Shown: piece by piece, positions 1-7,275 of the stretch
Position numbering within the stretch: position 1 is the stretch's first letter
Layout: each line of letters starts with the position of its first letter
NCBI GenBank assembly: GCA_945897565.1
Contig: CAMDFN010000009.1
Span: 1-64,000 of the forward strand
Direction of reading: 5' to 3'
Source of the DNA: Chryseobacterium gleum
GTDB lineage: Bacteria > Bacteroidota > Bacteroidia > Flavobacteriales_D > Crocinitomicaceae
Length of the DNA: 64,000 nucleotides
Notes under the pieces: model-generated
Seen by the model: the letters and a program-made list of their open reading frames with translations, nothing else
Told to the model about the DNA's origin: nothing
Database searches by the model: none
Translations under genes and position numbers: made by a program

Positions 1-1257
1 CAGCAAGCAGTTGGCTCGAGGATGGATTTGAGCGCTGTAGGCGGTCAAGATTTTCTATTGGCCAAAGAGGAACTCTTAAAAAGGGTGCAACAAGCAAGCG
101 CACCTATTGTGTTCAATCAAATGCTCATTTGGCTATTCGTTCAAAGCAGAGACTTTTCTGGCGCAGTAGCCCAAGTCATTGCGCTAGACAAACGCACCAA
201 AAGCGACGGCAGAGAAGTGCTTGAACTCGGTCAAATTTGTGTGGAAAACGCTGTTTTTGACCAGGCAAATAAATGTTTTCAATATGTTATTGACTTAGGC
301 CCTGAACAGCCTCATTTTTATGAAGCGCAATTGTCTTTATTGAACGCAAGATTTATTCAAGTCACGCAGTTTCGAAATTTCAATGCCGAAGAAATCAAGT
401 TGTGCATTGTTGATTTTGAACAAGCTTTAACGCGTTTAGGCAAAAGTAGGGTTACCTTTCAAGTGTCCTTACAACTCGCAGAAATCAGGGCTTTTTATGC
501 CCAACAGGCAGCGCTTGCCATCGAAGAGTTACAAGAAATTATACGCATGGCTGGGCTTACAGACATACAGCGCGCGCAAGCCAAAATGCTTTTGGCCGAC
601 GTAGAGGTGCTTGCTGGTGATATCTGGGAGGCTTCGTTGATTTACATGCAAATCGATAACGATTTTAAGTTTGAAACAATCGGTGCCGAAGCCAAGTTCA
701 AAAACGCCAAAATTTTCTATTATGACGGGGAATTTGAATTTGCGCAGTCTCAACTAGACGTACTCAAGGAGGGCACTTCGCGTTTTATTTCGAATGATGC
801 CATCCAACTCTCGGTGTTTATTACAGACAACTATGGCCTTGATAGTAATTATCAGGTGATGTTGTGGTTTGCCAATGCGGACCGCATGATTGCCCAACAA
901 AAATTAGATTCTGCGTTTGTGTTGTTTGACAGCATCCAAAATGCCTTTCCGTATCATGCTTTGGCAGATGAAATCTTGTATCGCAAGGGACAGGCAATGG
1001 AGCAACGCGGCGAATGGCAAAGGGCTTTGGGCTATTATGAGGACCTCCTCAAATTACACAGCAAGGATATTCTAGCTGACGACGCGCTGTTTCGGATGGC
1101 GGAAATCAATGAATTAAATTTACGCGACAAAACAGCCGCCGAGGCATTGTACAAGCGCTTGCTCATGGAATACAAAGCCAGTTTATTTGGTGCAGAAGCA
1201 AGAAAGCGCATCCGCCTCTTGCGAGGGGATGCGCTTTCGGAAAGCGAAGATATTTGA
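1..1257 (+). CDS. TPR-repeat protein, 5' end outside the window
   Basis: The reading frame is open to the first base, so the gene probably begins upstream; the ATG at 22 is unlikely to be the true start. The visible 418 residues are alpha-helical, with tetratricopeptide-like helix pairs (for example around 'AFPYHALADEILYRKGQ' and 'ALGYYEDLLKLH' near the C-terminus, typical of TPR units in envelope assembly factors). No signal peptide can be judged. The role is unknown beyond a likely protein-protein scaffold. A strong hairpin lies inside its last codons and the gene converges on the next one with a 3-base gap. Confidence 0.75.
   Translation, partial: QQAVGSRMDLSAVGGQDFLLAKEELLKRVQQASAPIVFNQMLIWLFVQSRDFSGAVAQVIALDKRTKSDGREVLELGQICVENAVFDQANKCFQYVIDLGPEQPHFYEAQLSLLNARFIQVTQFRNFNAEEIKLCIVDFEQALTRLGKSRVTFQVSLQLAEIRAFYAQQAALAIEELQEIIRMAGLTDIQRAQAKMLLADVEVLAGDIWEASLIYMQIDNDFKFETIGAEAKFKNAKIFYYDGEFEFAQSQLDVLKEGTSRFISNDAIQLSVFITDNYGLDSNYQVMLWFANADRMIAQQKLDSAFVLFDSIQNAFPYHALADEILYRKGQAMEQRGEWQRALGYYEDLLKLHSKDILADDALFRMAEINELNLRDKTAAEALYKRLLMEYKASLFGAEARKRIRLLRGDALSESEDI
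1202..1238. terminator. Long hairpin inside the 3' end of the TPR gene
   Basis: GAAAGCGCATCC (1202-1213) is perfectly complementary to GGATGCGCTTTC (1227-1238); the stem continues as CCTC/GAGG around a TTGC loop with one bulged G at 1214, giving 16 pairs. It lies between the convergent TPR and acyl-CoA dehydrogenase genes but within coding sequence. There is no T-run on either side, so it may be an mRNA 3'-end-stabilising or factor-dependent stop signal rather than a classical intrinsic terminator. Confidence 0.5.
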
Positions 1258-1260
1258 TCT

Positions 1261-2457
1261 TTATAGATTGGGCATTTCTCTTGTAAAAGCCGGGATGCCT
1301 GTTACGTCCATACCAGTTATAAGTAAGTGAATGTCGTGGGTTCCTTCGTAGGTCACTACCGATTCAAGATTGGCCATATGGCGCATCATTGAATATTCAC
1401 TAGTGATACCCATGCCGCCGTGTATTTGACGTGCTTCACGTGCGATGTTCAGCGCGATCTCAACATTATTGCGCTTGGCCATAGATATTTGAGCTGTAGT
1501 TGCACGGCCTTCGTTGCGCAATTGACCCAAGCGGAAGGTAAGAAGTTGCGCCTTTGTGATTTCGGTAATCATTTCGGCTAATTTTTTCTGAATCAACTGA
1601 AAAGCGCCAATAGGCACATTGAATTGAGTGCGTTCTTTTGAATAACGCAATGCTTGGTCATAGCAATCCATTGCAGCACCCAAAGCACCCCAAGCAATAC
1701 CAAAACGTGCGGAGTCTAGGCAGCTGAGTGGAGCGCCAAGTCCTGAGCGACCAGGTAGAATATTTTCTTTTGGAACTTTGACGTTGTCAAAAATGAGTTC
1801 GCCGGTTGCAGATGCACGCAGCGAAAGTTTACCGTGCATTTCGGGAGTGGAGAATCCTTCCATGCCGCGCTCTACGATGAGTCCGTAAATGCGTCCGGAT
1901 TCATCTTTGGCCCAAACCACAGCGATATCGGCAAAAGGTGCGTTTGAAATCCACATTTTGGCACCGTTCAAAATAACGTGGTCACCAGCGTCTTTGAAAT
2001 TGCTGATCATGTCGCCAGGGTTTGAACCGTAGTCTGGCTCTGTAAGACCAAAACAACCCATCATTTCGCCAGAAGCGAGTTTGGCCAGGTATTTTTGTTT
2101 GTGTGCTTCTGATCCGTATTTCCAGATCGGGTACATGACTAAAGAAGACTGCACAGAGGCTGTAGAACGCAGGCCGGAGTCACAGCGTTCGAGTTCTTGC
2201 ATGATAAGGCCGTATGAAATTTGGTCCAGGCCAGGCCCACCGTATTCTTCTGGAATGTAAGGGCCAAAAGCGCCGATTTCTCCGAGCCCACTGAGGAGGT
2301 GCATTGGGAAGGTTGCTTTTTCGTAGTGCTCATCAATAATCGGCGAGACTTCTTTTTTAACCCATGCTCTGGTGGCGTCACGAACAAGCTTGTGCTCTTC
2401 TGAGAGCAGGTCGTCCATGTTAAAGTAGTCTGGGTGCTGGTATAAATCGGTTTTCAT
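1261..2457 (-). CDS. gcdH: Acyl-CoA dehydrogenase, glutaryl-CoA dehydrogenase type
   Basis: A flavoprotein of 398 residues that should oxidise and decarboxylate glutaryl-CoA to crotonyl-CoA in lysine/tryptophan breakdown. It has the full acyl-CoA dehydrogenase fold: an N-terminal helical domain, the 'GCFGLTEPDYGS' FAD/substrate segment, and the C-terminal 'VTYEGTHDIH' that holds the catalytic base Glu. The segment 'LRSTASVQSSLVMYPI' matches the glutaryl-CoA subgroup, whose Arg binds the substrate's gamma-carboxylate, which is why this is preferred over a short-chain acyl-CoA dehydrogenase. The ATG at 2457 is chosen because an upstream in-frame ATG at 2478 falls inside the probable -7 promoter motif (2476-2483). 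It stands alone, so the pathway partners are elsewhere. Confidence 0.88.
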   Translation of the reverse strand: MKTDLYQHPDYFNMDDLLSEEHKLVRDATRAWVKKEVSPIIDEHYEKATFPMHLLSGLGEIGAFGPYIPEEYGGPGLDQISYGLIMQELERCDSGLRSTASVQSSLVMYPIWKYGSEAHKQKYLAKLASGEMMGCFGLTEPDYGSNPGDMISNFKDAGDHVILNGAKMWISNAPFADIAVVWAKDESGRIYGLIVERGMEGFSTPEMHGKLSLRASATGELIFDNVKVPKENILPGRSGLGAPLSCLDSARFGIAWGALGAAMDCYDQALRYSKERTQFNVPIGAFQLIQKKLAEMITEITKAQLLTFRLGQLRNEGRATTAQISMAKRNNVEIALNIAREARQIHGGMGITSEYSMMRHMANLESVVTYEGTHDIHLLITGMDVTGIPAFTREMPNL

Positions 2458-2475
2458 GATGGTTGATTTGTGGCA

Positions 2476-2483
2476 CAAAAGTA
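2476..2483 (-). promoter_or_regulatory. -7 promoter motif for the acyl-CoA dehydrogenase gene
   Basis: Read on the minus strand this is TACTTTTG, an exact match to the Bacteroidetes TAnnTTTG consensus, 18 bases before the ATG at 2457. No convincing -33 TTG is seen. Confidence 0.45.
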
Positions 2484-2546
2484 CGTAATATTCTGTGCAG
2501 CTGTAGCATGCAAATTTGAATTATTTTTGTACTCAAAATTCATTAC

Positions 2547-3206
2547 GTGCCAAGATTCGAACTCATAGAAAGAGCCTCCCAGATGAACAGCTATTTGCTG
2601 TTCGTCTCGCTGCTTTCCTTGACCTTCATCGCTTATGCCCGGATCCGCACCCCAGATGCGCTGTCTTTATCCTGGAAGCGCTTCTGGAAATTAAGTAAAA
2701 TAGAGAGCTTTGGTTTTGACGACGAGAAAATCAGACCCGAGACCCAATCCTTATTGCTAAGTAACGCGCTTATTTCATTTTCTTTAAGTACGTATCTTTT
2801 TTTGTTTACTTATTTTGAACGGCTTGACGCATTGGGGTTGGCTGTCTTGTTCGTCTGTGCATACGCAGGATTTCAATTGCTCAATTTTCGCTTGGCCTTA
2901 TTTTTGACCGACAATTGGAAACTGGTTGGCCATATTGCCGAAATCAATAAGCAGGTTTGGTCTTTTGTCGGCTTGGTCTATTTAGGCCTTTCTTTTCTGT
3001 GGTTAATTTATGGTCAGGCCAATGAAATACTCAAACAAGCTTATGTGCTGATCTTTATTTTAGCCTATTGTTGGCGCTTGATCAAAGCTTGGAGAGCCTG
3101 CCTTCAGGCAAATTTGGAATGGTATTATTTAATTTTGTACCTTTGCGCCTTGGAAATCCTGCCCATCCTATTTGTATGGCGTTGGCTTTCGGGCGAATAC
3201 AATTAA
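2547..3206 (+). CDS. DUF4271 integral membrane protein
   Basis: A 219-residue inner-membrane protein with an N-terminal hydrophobic segment (about 13-30) and further transmembrane helices near 70-90, 98-115, 137-155, 160-175 and 190-210. The closing segment 'WYYLILYLCALEILPILF' is characteristic of DUF4271, a Bacteroidetes family usually found just upstream of uroporphyrinogen-III synthase, as here. The molecular function is unknown. The start is GTG at 2547; ATG at 2583 is an alternative but would remove the N-terminal 'FELIER' segment. The next gene overlaps its end, suggesting co-translation. A TATTTTTG motif at 2522-2529 is a likely -7 element. Confidence 0.8.
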   Translation: MPRFELIERASQMNSYLLFVSLLSLTFIAYARIRTPDALSLSWKRFWKLSKIESFGFDDEKIRPETQSLLLSNALISFSLSTYLFLFTYFERLDALGLAVLFVCAYAGFQLLNFRLALFLTDNWKLVGHIAEINKQVWSFVGLVYLGLSFLWLIYGQANEILKQAYVLIFILAYCWRLIKAWRACLQANLEWYYLILYLCALEILPILFVWRWLSGEYN

Positions 3207-3970
3207 TTAAAACGATAACTTTGGCTATTAAGACCATTTTAGTTTCCCAGCCGAAACCAGAAGGCGATAAATCTCCTTATTTTGATTTAGCTGAAAAATA
3301 CAAGCTCAAAATTGATTTTCGTCCGTTTATCAAAGTGGAGGGCGTTGACCCCAAAGATTTCCGTACCCAAAAAGTAGACATCTCAGCACATACTGCAGTT
3401 ATCCTGACTTCCAAAGTTGCTGTAGATCATTTCTTTAGAATGGCTGAAGCTGTGCGTTTTGAGGTCCCTGATACCATGAAGTACTTTTGTATCACCGAAG
3501 CGGTGGCGCTTTATCTTCAGAAATACGTTACCTATCGCAAGCGCAAAATATTTTTTGGCAAGCAAACAATAGATGAGTTGGCTGAGCTCATGAAAAAACA
3601 AAAAGGCGAGAAGTTTTTATTGCCTTGTACCGACATCCTTCGCGACAACATTCCTTTAACGCTTGAGCAATACAATATTCCATTCTCAAAGGCAATTTTA
3701 TACCGAACAGTTGCTGCCGACCTCTCTGATTTAGAAGATGTGTACTACGACATGCTGGTGTTTTTTAGTCCGGGCGGAATAGAGTCCTTGTTGAAGAACT
3801 TCCCCGATTTCAAGCAAAACACAACTGCCATAGCGGCTTTTGGCCCCACAACTGCCAATGCAGTTCTCAAGAACAACTTGCGCCTAGATATCCATGCGCC
3901 TCATCCTAAGGCCCCTTCAATGGTTGGTGCAATTGAGGTCTTTATCAAAGAGCAACTCAAGAAAAAATAA
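3176..3970 (+). CDS. hemD: Uroporphyrinogen-III synthase
   Basis: Closes and isomerises hydroxymethylbilane to uroporphyrinogen III in haem synthesis. The Bacteroidetes-type sequence is clear: 'TILVSQPKPEGDKSPYFDL' at the N-terminus, 'VDHFFRMAEA', 'MKYFCITEAVA', 'VFFSPGGIESLL' and the C-terminal 'AIAAFGPTTANAV'. The start is uncertain: ATG 3176 overlaps DUF4271 by 31 bases, while TTG 3221 gives a 249-residue protein whose N-terminus fits the family better. Overlap with the preceding membrane-protein gene points to an operon. HemW at 20.5 kb is a haem-related protein from a separate locus. Confidence 0.88.
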   Translation: MALAFGRIQLIKTITLAIKTILVSQPKPEGDKSPYFDLAEKYKLKIDFRPFIKVEGVDPKDFRTQKVDISAHTAVILTSKVAVDHFFRMAEAVRFEVPDTMKYFCITEAVALYLQKYVTYRKRKIFFGKQTIDELAELMKKQKGEKFLLPCTDILRDNIPLTLEQYNIPFSKAILYRTVAADLSDLEDVYYDMLVFFSPGGIESLLKNFPDFKQNTTAIAAFGPTTANAVLKNNLRLDIHAPHPKAPSMVGAIEVFIKEQLKKK

Positions 3971-4052
3971 GCATTTTCTTTTCTTTTTGCCCGCTTGTGT
4001 TTTTTCCTTGACCGGAATTTCTTTATATTTACACAAACTTAAAATTTAACGC

Positions 4053-5570
4053 ATGAAAAAACTATTATTCTCAGCTGCTATGTTACTTGCAGGTGTTAGT
4101 GCGAATGCGCAGCTAGCCCCTGGTAGCGTTGCTCCAAACTTTACTGTTACTGCTTACCAATCTTGGTTGGCTACTGCAGGAACAACTAATAACGGGTCTT
4201 ATACCCTTTATGACTACCTAGATCAAGGATACACAGTATTCTTAGATGTATCTGCAACTTGGTGTGGTCCGTGCTGGAACTACCACCTTGGAGGCGCTTT
4301 AGAAGATATTTATACGGCACATGGTCCTAGTGGCGCTGCTGGCGTTTCTACTACTACAACAGACGACGTTATGGTGATCTGGATCGAAGGTGATGGCACA
4401 ACTGCTGACGCAACAATGCTCGACGGTTCTGGCGCAATCGGCAACTGGATTGAGCCAGCTGCTGGTAACCAAATCCAATTCCCAATGGCCAACCCAGCTT
4501 CTGCTGTGGCTAACCAAGTCAACAACGACTACGCAATTGCTTATTTTCCAACAATTTATCGTATTTGCCCTAACCGCATCATCGAAGAAGTTGGTCAATT
4601 AAGTGCTTCGGCTCTTTACGCAACTGTTGCTGCATGTCCTCCACCAGCATCTGCTCCTGCAGACGTTGCTGCCTTGACTTACACAGGTGCATCTGTACAC
4701 TGTGAAGGTGCTTACACGCCTTCAATTGATATCCAAAACAACGGCACATCTGCACTTACTGCTGCAACTGTAACCATCACACAAGGTGGTACTACAGTTT
4801 CTACAGGTACTTTCAGCGGTAACCTAGCTACATATGGTGTTGCAAACGTAGTTTGTACGCCTATCGCTAACTTCACTGGTGGTGCTTTGGTTGTAACTGT
4901 AACAACTGCTGGCGATGCCTCTACTGCTAACAACGGTGCTAACGTAACAGTTGCTGCTGCTGCAAACGCTGTTTCACAATACGTAACTGTAAATATCACT
5001 ACAGACCGTTACGCATCAGAAACTTCTTGGACTATCAAAAACAGCACTGGTGCAACTGTAGCACAAGGTGGTGGTAGCTGGGCTGACTTAGGGGCAAATG
5101 GTACAACTGTACAAGCGCCACAAATGGTTACCTTGAACCCATCACAATGTTATACTTTCGAAATCCTCGACACATACGGAGATGGTATCTGCTGTCTTTA
5201 CGGTAACGGTGCATACTCTTTGGTAGACGCAAACGGTACAACTATCGGTTCTGGTGGCGAATTCGCTTCTTCTGATACACGTGCTTTCAAAACAGGCGCT
5301 TTAGGAATGGATGAGTTGGCTACAATCGCAATGAATGTATACCCTAACCCGGCTTCTTCTGAAGTGAACGTTTCTTTCGAAGCTACAAACAACGATTACG
5401 CAGTTGCTTTAATGGATCTTCAAGGTCGCGTTATTGCTGCTAAAAACATGACTAACCTTAACGGAACACAAGTTGTTTCTTTCTCAACTGAAAACGTTGC
5501 TAAAGGAAGCTACATTGTTACTGTTACTGTAGACGGTCTTACAACTACTAAAAACGTTGTGATCAAATAA
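4053..5570 (+). CDS. T9SS-exported thioredoxin-like protein
   Basis: A 505-residue secreted protein. It has a Sec signal peptide ending at 'VSANAQ' (residue 20), then a thioredoxin-like domain with the redox motif WCGPCW (Cys71, Cys74). A Ser/Thr/Ala-rich beta-sandwich-like middle (about 220-310) follows, then a segment around 310-415 containing 'ECYTF/QCYTF...DTYGDGIC', and a type A T9SS sorting domain starting at 'MNVYPNPASSEVNVSF' and ending 'TKNVVIK'. It should be carried across the outer membrane and be surface-attached or released. A redox or disulfide role outside the cell is inferred from CGPC; the substrate is unknown. It is a single-gene unit ended by a strong terminator. A TATATTTA -7-like element lies at 4024-4031. 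Confidence 0.85.
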   Translation: MKKLLFSAAMLLAGVSANAQLAPGSVAPNFTVTAYQSWLATAGTTNNGSYTLYDYLDQGYTVFLDVSATWCGPCWNYHLGGALEDIYTAHGPSGAAGVSTTTTDDVMVIWIEGDGTTADATMLDGSGAIGNWIEPAAGNQIQFPMANPASAVANQVNNDYAIAYFPTIYRICPNRIIEEVGQLSASALYATVAACPPPASAPADVAALTYTGASVHCEGAYTPSIDIQNNGTSALTAATVTITQGGTTVSTGTFSGNLATYGVANVVCTPIANFTGGALVVTVTTAGDASTANNGANVTVAAAANAVSQYVTVNITTDRYASETSWTIKNSTGATVAQGGGSWADLGANGTTVQAPQMVTLNPSQCYTFEILDTYGDGICCLYGNGAYSLVDANGTTIGSGGEFASSDTRAFKTGALGMDELATIAMNVYPNPASSEVNVSFEATNNDYAVALMDLQGRVIAAKNMTNLNGTQVVSFSTENVAKGSYIVTVTVDGLTTTKNVVIK

Positions 5571-5590
5571 TTTCTTTCAAAAGAAATGAA

Positions 5591-5619
5591 AAACGCCCTC
5601 CAACGAGGGCGTTTTTTTT
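5591..5619 (+). terminator. Intrinsic terminator of the secreted thioredoxin-like gene
   Basis: AACGCCCTC (5592-5600), loop CAAC, GAGGGCGTT (5605-5613), running into eight T (5612-5619). A perfect 9-bp GC-rich stem with a T-tract, 21 bases after the stop codon. It is the only textbook intrinsic terminator found in the window. Confidence 0.93.
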
Positions 5620-5631
5620 GACCTTTGTTTT

Positions 5632-7275
5632 ATGTTTATTCCCTTCTCTCAGGAATTTCAAAGCCAAGAACTACCTGAACGCTTTACCTTTCCTTTTTAC
5701 TACGATGTCCACCCGCTGGCGCTGCAGGCTACCCGCCTTTTGCAACAGCGCCTTTCTACAGCAGATTTTGGCCACGATTTTGGTATAGCGCGTCAGGAGC
5801 GCTTAGGAGCCATTGGCAAAATGTTTGGCGTATTAGTGGTACAAAATTCCAATCAAGAATTAGGTTACTTAGCTGCGTTTTCTGGAAAACTCGCAAACTC
5901 CAATGACCATTCTGGTTTTGTTCCACCGGTTTTTGACTTGCTCGAAGCCCAAGGGTTTTTTAGGCGTGAAGAGCAAGAAATCCATCAGCTTACGCTGCAA
6001 TTAGAAGCGCTAGAAAATGCACAGGAATTAAAAAGACTAAAGGATGCCGAATTGAAAATAACACATCATTGGGCAGCACGAATCCAGGAGTTCCAACAAA
6101 AAAATAAAATAGCTAAAGCGCTTCGTGATCAAAAAAGAAAAGCACTCGATGAATCTGGGGGTGCTTATTCAGGAGTTTTGGAAGCATTGCGTTTGGAGAG
6201 CATGCAGGAGAGCCGGGAACTTAAAGCGCTCAAACGAATGGCGGAGTCTGCCATTCAAGAGAAACAAATAATTGTTCTCGATTACAAGCACAAAATCGAA
6301 GATTTAAAGCTGCGCCGCGCCGCGCATTCTGCGGATTTGCAACGCCGCATTTTTGAACGCTACACTTTTTTAAATGCGAAAGGCCAGTCAGAAAATGTCT
6401 TGAATTTATTTGTCGATTCTCCGCCTGCAGGCGCTGGAGAATGCGCAGCACCAAAGTTATTGCAGCACGCTTACCTCAATGCCTACACACCTATTTGCAT
6501 GGCTGAGTTTTGGTGGGGAATGGCACCAGACTCAGAAGTGCGCATACATGGTCATTTTTATCCGTCGTGCAAAAGCAAGTGCGCACCTATTTTAGGCCAT
6601 ATGCTCAATGGTCTTGAGGTAGATGAAAACCCAATTACGGCCATTCATCCGTCTAAACCGCTTCATATTATTTATGAAGACGAGTGGATTGTAGCCATCA
6701 ACAAAGCACCTGAATATTTATCGGTTCCAGGTAAAAACCCGATGCCCAATACGCTAGATGACCTAAAGAAAAAATATCCGCATGCCGATGGTCCTTTGCT
6801 CGTGCACCGGCTAGATATGTCAACGTCTGGTATCATACTTGCCGCAAAGACAAAACTGATGCACCAGCGTTTGCAGCGTCAATTTGTGCTCAGAAAAGTG
6901 GAGAAAGAATATATGGCTGTGCTTGAGGGTGTTTTGCAGCAAAAAGAGGGAGAAATCAAATTACCGCTTCGCGTAGACCTCGATGACCGCCCGCGCCAAC
7001 TCGTGTGCTACACACACGGAAGCTATGCGCATACAAAGTATAAAGTGCTCGATATTCAAAACAATCAAACAAGGATTGCCTTATTTCCTCAAACTGGGCG
7101 AACCCACCAACTGCGCGTGCATGCTGCGCATCATTTGGGCCTGAATTGCCCAATGAAAGGCGATGATTTATATGGACAAAAAGCAAATCGTTTGCATTTA
7201 CACGCTTCCAAACTCGGGTTTTATCATCCGTATTCAAACGAGTGGATGGAGCTCAATTGCCCTGCTGAATTTTAG
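5632..7275 (+). CDS. RluA-family RNA pseudouridine synthase with long N-terminal extension
   Basis: 547 residues. The C-terminal half (about 335-545) is an RluA-type pseudouridine synthase: 'IIYEDEWIVAINKAP', the catalytic HRLD motif at 392-395 (Asp395 attacks the target uridine), and 'PQTGRTHQLRVHAAH'. The first ~330 residues are not part of the catalytic fold: a globular start, a long charged helical stretch (about 120-240, probably coiled coil), then a Cys-containing segment 'FYPSCKSKCAPILGHML' that could bind metal. Similar long forms are familiar in Bacteroidetes. The target RNA (rRNA or tRNA) cannot be told from sequence. Its stop codon overlaps that of the convergent ispG. Confidence 0.88.
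   Translation: MFIPFSQEFQSQELPERFTFPFYYDVHPLALQATRLLQQRLSTADFGHDFGIARQERLGAIGKMFGVLVVQNSNQELGYLAAFSGKLANSNDHSGFVPPVFDLLEAQGFFRREEQEIHQLTLQLEALENAQELKRLKDAELKITHHWAARIQEFQQKNKIAKALRDQKRKALDESGGAYSGVLEALRLESMQESRELKALKRMAESAIQEKQIIVLDYKHKIEDLKLRRAAHSADLQRRIFERYTFLNAKGQSENVLNLFVDSPPAGAGECAAPKLLQHAYLNAYTPICMAEFWWGMAPDSEVRIHGHFYPSCKSKCAPILGHMLNGLEVDENPITAIHPSKPLHIIYEDEWIVAINKAPEYLSVPGKNPMPNTLDDLKKKYPHADGPLLVHRLDMSTSGIILAAKTKLMHQRLQRQFVLRKVEKEYMAVLEGVLQQKEGEIKLPLRVDLDDRPRQLVCYTHGSYAHTKYKVLDIQNNQTRIALFPQTGRTHQLRVHAAHHLGLNCPMKGDDLYGQKANRLHLHASKLGFYHPYSNEWMELNCPAEF

Noticed and set aside
2478..2478. Longer starts for the acyl-CoA dehydrogenase (2478), udk (18112), serS (47723) and the 46404 frame.
   Set aside because: These extensions overlap promoter motifs or lack family or signal-peptide similarity; the internal ATGs fit better.
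4299..5392. Open frames antisense to the secreted thioredoxin-like gene.
   Set aside because: Low-complexity Ala/Thr/Val codons leave the opposite strand open; the plus-strand product has a signal peptide, CGPC motif and sorting domain.
5571..5587. Small inverted repeat ATTTCTTT/AAAGAAAT right after the stop codon at 5570.
   Set aside because: AT-only stem with a 1-3 base loop; the strong GC-rich terminator a few bases later makes it unnecessary.
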